This document shows positions 6,165-10,706 of a stretch of 10,706 nucleotides of DNA, piece after piece. The stretch is from NCBI GenBank assembly GCA_003024985.2, contig PXIH01S0000413.1; one strand, 5' to 3'. This DNA comes from Euperipatoides rowelli. Taxonomy: Eukaryota; Onychophora; Udeonychophora; Euonychophora; Peripatopsidae. Position 1 is the first letter of the stretch, and every line of letters begins with the position of its first letter. The notes under the pieces were generated by a model. The model ran no database searches and was not told the origin of the DNA. It saw only the letters and a program-made list of their open reading frames with translations. A program made the position numbers and the translations under genes.

Positions 6165-6924
6165 AAGCTCTATGAGGAGGATTATGAACAGTCCAACGAA
6201 GCTACAACATCTAGTATATGACACATGCATGAGTCTTTATGCGTGTTAACTTTAATTAAAATAAATTATTGCAGGTAACATTATTTAAAAGTTATACAGT
6301 GATGTGACAAATAATATACCGGTAATTTCTTTTTCCTTCTATAGCAGCTTCACTTTTGTTTTAGTATTTCTTTTCCCCCTATTTTGTTTATCTGCAGGAT
6401 GATTAAAATGGTATGGATTAATGGAAAAAAGGATATGGGTTGATCTTTTTAATTTTTGTTAATTTGGTATCCAAAAATGCCAGATGCAGTCCAAAAAATT
6501 TAACACTAGATATAGTAAGAAACAATATTTAAAACTTTAGCGGCCTTACCAAATAATAACTTTGAAACCTGGCCTGCAAAGTAAAATTTGAAAATTACAT
6601 TAAATGTGACCTTACAATAAATCTTATTTCGGTTTTAAGTAGCAAAGTACAATTTTAGTTCAAAATGCTTCTGTGCCCTTTAATTACATTTTGTGTTTAG
6701 GAGTGTGGCTGAATCAAATAGCAGATTACTTTTCTATCTGCTTGTGTTTACATACCACTTCCATGTTTCTGGCAGGAAATTATTAGTTCAATGTCATTGT
6801 TCCTTATTCTAAAATATATTGTGCCTCAGTTTGCTTACAAAAATTATGAAAGGCTTTTGTAAGCCACTAAGAGGGGGAGGAGAATTGACAACAGTGGTTA
6901 TATTGGGCTTCTTAAGAGCATAGA
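6165..6924. other. AT-rich non-coding DNA
   Basis: No supported gene. A pyrimidine-rich tract ending TTTATCTGCAG at about 6398 looks like a splice acceptor, but the following frames close quickly (TAA or TGA within 15 codons) and no good exon follows. The 8-bp palindrome TACCGGTA lies at 6317-6324. Confidence 0.55.
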
Positions 6925-6941
6925 TTTTTTTTTTTTTTTTT
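6925..6941 (+). repeat. T17 homopolymer
   Basis: Seventeen consecutive T. On the minus strand this is an A tract that could mark an old poly(A) tail, but no element body or target duplication can be assigned to it. Confidence 0.9.
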
Positions 6942-7176
6942 GTATTTTGAAATTTGTTTCATTGCTAGCTCTTTGTGGATTTGTAAACAATGTGTTATTG
7001 AGTGAAAATATGTGTCATCGGTTATTATATGATTTATGCCATGGAAAAGTATTATTTTCATCTTTATGTTTTGAAAGTTTTTTCCATTACCCGCTGTTAA
7101 GGGAATTTTGCAAAGTTTGCTTTTGAGATTGAACAAATACATTTCAATGACACACACAGTGATTTATAGTCAGTAA

Positions 7177-7196
7177 ATATAAGGTTTTCCTTATAT
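7177..7196. repeat. Perfect hairpin, 8-bp arms, TTTT loop
   Basis: ATATAAGG at 7177-7184 pairs exactly with CCTTATAT at 7189-7196. It is isolated in non-coding DNA, so no function is inferred. Confidence 0.55.
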
Positions 7197-7924
7197 GTAA
7201 TTGAGGAGGAAACTGCTTAAGGCAACATTTACTAATACACTGTCCTGATCAAATGCCATTATTGATAGCAAATGTAATTTTACAGTATAATTTACATCAA
7301 GTTGAATTTAAATCTTATTGCTTAATTAATTGTTTGCAGTTCCCCCTCCCCCATTATTTTCTATTCAATTACTATTTTTATAAATACTATACTTTGTACA
7401 TATTGATGATTGGCATCTCTTGAAAGAATTTTATCCATAATTTTTAAAAGGAATATTCTATAATGCATTGCTTACTTGGTTCAAGAATGGGATGAATATT
7501 TTACAAGTTTATACCTCTGTGCATATGCTTTATTAGAGGAGGTATTTGAAATTCAGCAACGGTTGAAGTGGCTTTACTAATCACTATGTTAGTCATTTCT
7601 CTGCAATGTTCTGTACAATACAATGAAAATTGGAAGTTTGAAATAGTAAATCTTTCTAAAATTCAAGAGAGATTCACTATAAACTTGTGCGTAATAAATC
7701 ATGATTTGTCTTAGTAATAAAAATTGGAAATATTGCATATCGAGCAAAACGATTATCCCACACTTTGATAAAATGCTATCCAGATATAAATTTTGTAGGC
7801 TTTTTTTTCCACACTATCTTATATCATTAAATTCTAATTAAAGAAATTAATTTGGGACAAACAATTAATTACTCATGATAACAAAACTGTTATAGAAAAA
7901 AAATGACAGCCTTTCGCATTAATT
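7197..7924. other. AT-rich non-coding DNA, nothing identified
   Basis: No open frame, splice-bounded segment, RNA gene or repeat family is recognisable. One TACAGTA word lies at 7281. Confidence 0.6.
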
Positions 7925-7936
7925 GGGGGGGGGGGG
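7925..7936 (+). repeat. G12 homopolymer
   Basis: Twelve consecutive G in AT-rich DNA. The tract can stack into quadruplexes and is prone to replication slippage and sequencing error. Confidence 0.9.
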
Positions 7937-8042
7937 AGAATTTTCCTTGATTTTAATTCTCGGATCGTCTTTTTCACAGTGACATGGGACACCATTGATA
8001 ATCCGCATATTTTTTACTAGGCTTGGAAGTCTTGGCATTGAA

Positions 8043-8084
8043 TAAATATCTTGTCCTAATAAATTTTAGCCGTCGAGATATTTA
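8043..8084. repeat. Inverted repeat, 9-bp arms, 24-nt spacer
   Basis: TAAATATCT at 8043-8051 is the exact reverse complement of AGATATTTA at 8076-8084. The spacer is unremarkable. Chance is plausible at this A+T content. Confidence 0.35.
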
Positions 8085-8602
8085 CTTATTGGCATACTTG
8101 TATAAAATACAGAAAAAAAAAAGAAAAAAACATTTTTTATTTCAATGTTTCTGTGGGAATCCGTTGGTTTTTGTTTTGTGAGAACATATATTTTCTTCCA
8201 CTCGTACATTTACCTTACGTGACATTGAAAGCATTAACATATCGCGAGGCAGTTGTTTTGTGAATGTTGTACAGGTTTTTAGGTACTGGATCTTCCATAA
8301 ACATCATCATCAAAATGTTTTCCTATCCCATCCCTTCCCCTCTCACAAATGGTCGAACAATTTAATACCCCCTTTTGAAATTGTCACAAATTTTTTGCCA
8401 CACCCCTCCCCCACCGTCCACAAAAAATGAATAATGTAATGGATTAGCCAATTTGTGAAAAAAAAACTAAAAGATACATAAGATATGAAATACCAATACT
8501 GTATATTTTAATATATTTTCTAAAATAAAATGAATATGCTTAATGCATTTTTTTTGTTTGAATAATAACAAAGTGTTCATTTTTGAAAAGCATGTATACA
8601 TG

Positions 8603-8668
8603 AACAGAGGTATGGTGCTACTACTATAATATGTCAGTACTCATGAGGGTCTGTAAACAGAGGTATGG
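8603..8668 (+). repeat. Two AACAGAGGTATGG direct repeats
   Basis: The 13-bp word occurs at 8603-8615 and 8656-8668, 53 bp apart, and is followed by different sequence. The cause is unknown; it may be the trace of a local duplication. Confidence 0.6.
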
Positions 8669-8749
8669 CTGTATTTAAGTTACTGTAAATGCAAATGAAA
8701 ATTTGTTGATTTTTTTTTAAAAAAAGTATGACACATCATATTTTAAACT

Positions 8750-8797
8750 CCCTCCCCTCCCCCCTCACATAGCCCCACATTTTTCTAACCCCCTCCC
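8750..8797 (-). other. C-rich tract, relaxed G-quadruplex potential on the minus strand
   Basis: C runs of 3, 4, 6, 4, 5 and 3 lie at 8750-8752, 8754-8757, 8759-8764, 8773-8776, 8789-8793 and 8795-8797. Two of the separations exceed 7 nt, so the tract meets only a relaxed quadruplex rule. A similar but shorter C-rich patch lies at 8315-8420. Confidence 0.4.
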
Positions 8798-8819
8798 TTC
8801 TAACGTTATGAAGTTTATG

Positions 8820-9499
8820 AATGACCCCAGACCCCTACAGGAATTAATTATTCCTTCCTACAATAACTAAAAAAGTAGAAGGGGAGAAATTTTTTATTTT
8901 AAAGGCAACTAAATGAAAGAATATTAATGAGTACTTGATTAATATGGTACTTCTTGCAATCCTTTAGATTACTGTACTGTATATATTTCTGTTTATTTTT
9001 CGTAATAAGTTGGTCTTAAAATTAAAATGAATTTATTATTTTTATCCCATTGATTTCAAATAGTTTTTATTTTGGGAAGTATTAGTTGGACTTTTGACCA
9101 AGGAAAGTTGTTTCATATTGTTGGTACCTGTTTGTTATTTTACTGTAGTATTTATTAAAATTCAATACAGTTTCCATTATTGCTTTTATAATTATTATTT
9201 TATTCTTCCCGTTAATGTAAAGAATATTCCAACCAGCAATTTATTTAAGAACTTGATACCCTATTAATTTTTGTTCATGCTGTTGGATACCTTTAATTTA
9301 TTTCAATTCATCAAGCTGACCAAGAGCTCAAAATTTCTTAAAAATAGAAGCAACAAGTTCTGCCAGTATTATATTTTAATTAAATGTGAAAAAGCTGAGA
9401 ATATAGAAGGGGGAGGGTGACTTAATATTATCATTCGGGTCTAACTTAATTTTGTACATTCCCAAGGAATAGAAATGTGTGAATTGTTAATATACCACC
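8820..9499. other. AT-rich non-coding DNA, nothing identified
   Basis: No supported gene or repeat family. It contains an overlapping pair of TACTGTA words (8970-8981), another at 9141, and a short purine patch at 9409-9418. Confidence 0.6.
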
Positions 9500-9515
9500 T
9501 TTTTTTTTTTTTTTT
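9500..9515 (+). repeat. T16 homopolymer
   Basis: Sixteen consecutive T bases. No associated element could be defined. Confidence 0.9.
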
Positions 9516-9970
9516 CAAAAGTGCAGCAGTGCATATTGTGTTCATTCTAAGTTTAGGAAAATACTAAAAGTAGGGTAATTTAACAAGGATGTTTTTAATA
9601 CTTTTAAAAAAAAAGAAGTAATCCGTAAGCCTGTATATTTTTCATTTCAATTTTTGTACAAACCACTTCTTACTTACAAATAGTAATAAATGTAACTTTG
9701 CAACTACAGTTAATTCTTGATTTAATCTGGGGTTGTGTCCTTAAAAATCGATATGTTATCAAAAGCATGTAAATCAAACAATTTTTCCATATGAAATAAT
9801 TGAAATGCTAAGGGTTAAGACATTTATTTTATTCTATTAATAATTTTGGACTTTCATCAGATTAATTTGCTAAAACATTTTACATATAGATGTAGAAAGT
9901 GAAGGATGGGTGGATTTGAATTTAGGCTAATAGGCATAACATTTATTCATAGAAAAACAGTCCTTTAAAA
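9516..9970. other. AT-rich non-coding DNA, nothing identified
   Basis: No open frame or splice-bounded segment. The last eight bases (CTTTAAAA, 9963-9970) are the candidate target site for the transposon end that begins at 9971. Confidence 0.55.
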
Positions 9971-10040
9971 CAGTGGCTCTTAAACTAGTGCCCTCTAGGG
10001 AGTTCTGAGGTGTTCAAAAGGAGGTCGCAATATATTTAAC
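9971..10040 (+). mobile_element. hAT-like (Charlie-type) transposon terminus
   Basis: CAGTGGCTCTTAAAC at 9971 closely matches the CAGTGGTTCTYAAAC start shared by many hAT-superfamily terminal inverted repeats (family knowledge, not a search). It is followed by subterminal sequence with a CCCT/AGGG arm pair and GGAGGTCGCAAT, also typical in style. hAT insertion duplicates 8 bp; the left candidate is CTTTAAAA. No right end (CCACTG followed by that octamer) appears before the window ends, so the element is longer than 0.7 kb, truncated, or decayed. The end given here is approximate. No transposase frame is visible. Confidence 0.5.
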
Positions 10041-10257
10041 TATTATCGTTATAAACATTTTGTTATAGGTTATCTAGATGAATATCTTATCTAGGCTCTA
10101 TTTGGCTCTCTTACTTTTGGGATGATTGTGTAACTTAATTCATTTACATAATTGGTATCCTTAATCCTTGTCTCTAATAGTTTATTAGTTTAATATATTA
10201 ATTGCAAATTGTATACTACTGTATGTATACATATAGAGTAATTATCTAATTATGTAG

Positions 10258-10437
10258 CAACTGCACCTCGTAAAGCCTCTTGGGGGGGGGGGAGTCCATC
10301 AGGCTGGAGTGTTGGTGGTCCCTGTGGCTGTGGAGTGGTTCATGTGGCGAAGGGAGTGGGGTGGTCCCTGTAACAATAGATATAAAATTTGTGCTTCAAG
10401 TTTTCGCAGTCAGGAAATAATAAAAATTTCCGTATAA
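10258..10437 (+). other. G-rich patch with a 12-bp direct repeat and short open frame
   Basis: This patch is sharply G- and T-rich on the plus strand, starting with G11 at 10282-10292. GGTGGTCCCTGT occurs at 10314-10325 and 10360-10371, 46 bp apart. One frame is open for 59 codons but has no useful ATG near its start and runs through the G tract, so I do not call it a gene. The patch lies between two hAT-like ends and may be part of a transposon body or an old tandem duplication. Confidence 0.4.
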
Positions 10438-10502
10438 AAAGATCATTAGAAGATGATTTTATGACCGGTTATTGTTTATTTATTGATAGATAATTTCAAT
10501 AT

Positions 10503-10523
10503 CACACATGAGTTGTATGTGTG
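10503..10523. repeat. Perfect hairpin, 7-bp arms
   Basis: CACACAT at 10503-10509 pairs exactly with ATGTGTG at 10517-10523 around a 7-nt loop. No role can be assigned. Confidence 0.45.
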
Positions 10524-10614
10524 CGAGTAGAGAATTTCATAAACGAGTCGATTTCCAGCGAGTATATTACTAAGAGTCGAGTATTTTCTAGTTTGGTCAC
10601 AATATGTACTATAG

Positions 10615-10706
10615 CAGGGGTGTCAACTAATTTTTACATAAGCTCTACTTTGTCAGTGAAATACACCCACAATTTACTCTTTCAAAAATTAAAGTGTCGA
10701 CTCCAG
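10615..10706 (+). mobile_element. Second hAT-like terminus, cut by the window end
   Basis: CAGGGGTGTCAACTAATTTTT starts at 10615 and closely matches the CAGGGGTGTCAAACTCATTTT start of a widespread group of hAT transposons (family knowledge). TACTATAG at 10607-10614 is the candidate 8-bp target site. The following sequence (CTACTTTGTCAGTGAAATACACCC) continues to the window edge. The rest of the element lies outside, so its length, right end and coding capacity are unknown. It belongs to a different family from the terminus at 9971. Confidence 0.5.

Noticed and set aside
6390-6440. Strong acceptor-like tract ending TTTATCTGCAG
   Set aside because: All following frames close within 15 codons and no paired donor of good quality gives an exon-like segment; probably a chance pyrimidine tract.
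6912-7157. Minus-strand open frame of about 81 codons
   Set aside because: It starts at GTG, ends in the T17 tract (poly-Lys), and shows no recognisable motif or splice borders.
7960-8022. Acceptor-like CTTTTTCACAG at about 7980 with 13 open codons
   Set aside because: The segment is too short to judge, its phase fits no upstream candidate, and it has no clear poly(A) signal right after the stop.
1-10706. CRISPR array, bacterial operon, tRNA or rRNA genes
   Set aside because: No regularly spaced repeats, no ribosome-binding-site-led ORFs, and no conserved tRNA or rRNA signatures were seen on either strand.

Overview
This window looks like AT-rich, gene-poor nuclear DNA from an animal, most likely a marine invertebrate. 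Supporting signs: roughly two thirds A+T by eye; many A/T homopolymers of 8-17 bases; scattered poly-G and poly-C tracts; a tetranucleotide microsatellite; intron-type splice signals; and ends typical of hAT-class DNA transposons. Nothing bacterial is visible: there is no dense run of ORFs, no ribosome-binding-site pattern, and no tRNA, rRNA or CRISPR array. The recurring words TACTGTA/TACAGTA and TAGGCTAC/TAGCCTAC recall echinoderm or other invertebrate deuterostome genomes, but that placement is a low-confidence impression. Two single N bases (3604, 6056) suggest a draft assembly.

The longest open frames are under 100 codons, about what chance gives at this composition, and most lack an ATG. 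The best coding evidence is splice-type. A 44-nt micro-exon at 3881-3924 has one open frame, a good acceptor and a good donor. A second candidate exon starting at 5925 has a good acceptor, and its phase continues the frame of the first. A weaker upstream candidate ending at a GTAAGT donor (1811-1873) is also phase-compatible. If real, most of the window is intron of one plus-strand gene whose product I cannot name. A possible 3'-terminal exon on the minus strand (4747-4910) lies inside that intron. A TATA/initiator-like pair sits at 1011-1043.

Layout: 1-1560 is AT-rich DNA with a diverged 38-bp inverted repeat (344-381 and 1503-1540), a small foldback at 744-849 and the TATA-like site. 1561-3000 is mostly featureless, with one GC-richer patch. 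3045-3530 holds palindromes, a pogo/Tigger-like doublet and a (TTAT)n microsatellite. 3881-6024 holds the exon candidates, with a cluster of hairpins at 4544-4733 and an inverted-repeat pair bracketing about 0.5 kb at 5051-5551. 6132-6164 is a canonical G-quadruplex motif. 6200-9960 is AT-rich with poly-G and C-rich tracts. 9971-10706 carries two different hAT-like termini around a G-rich patch with a 12-bp direct repeat.

I found no convincing new multi-gene system. The items most worth checking are the phase-matched exon pair, the minus-strand terminal-exon candidate with its poly(A) signal inside a hairpin, the two hAT-like termini, and the uneven distribution of TACTGTA/TACAGTA.
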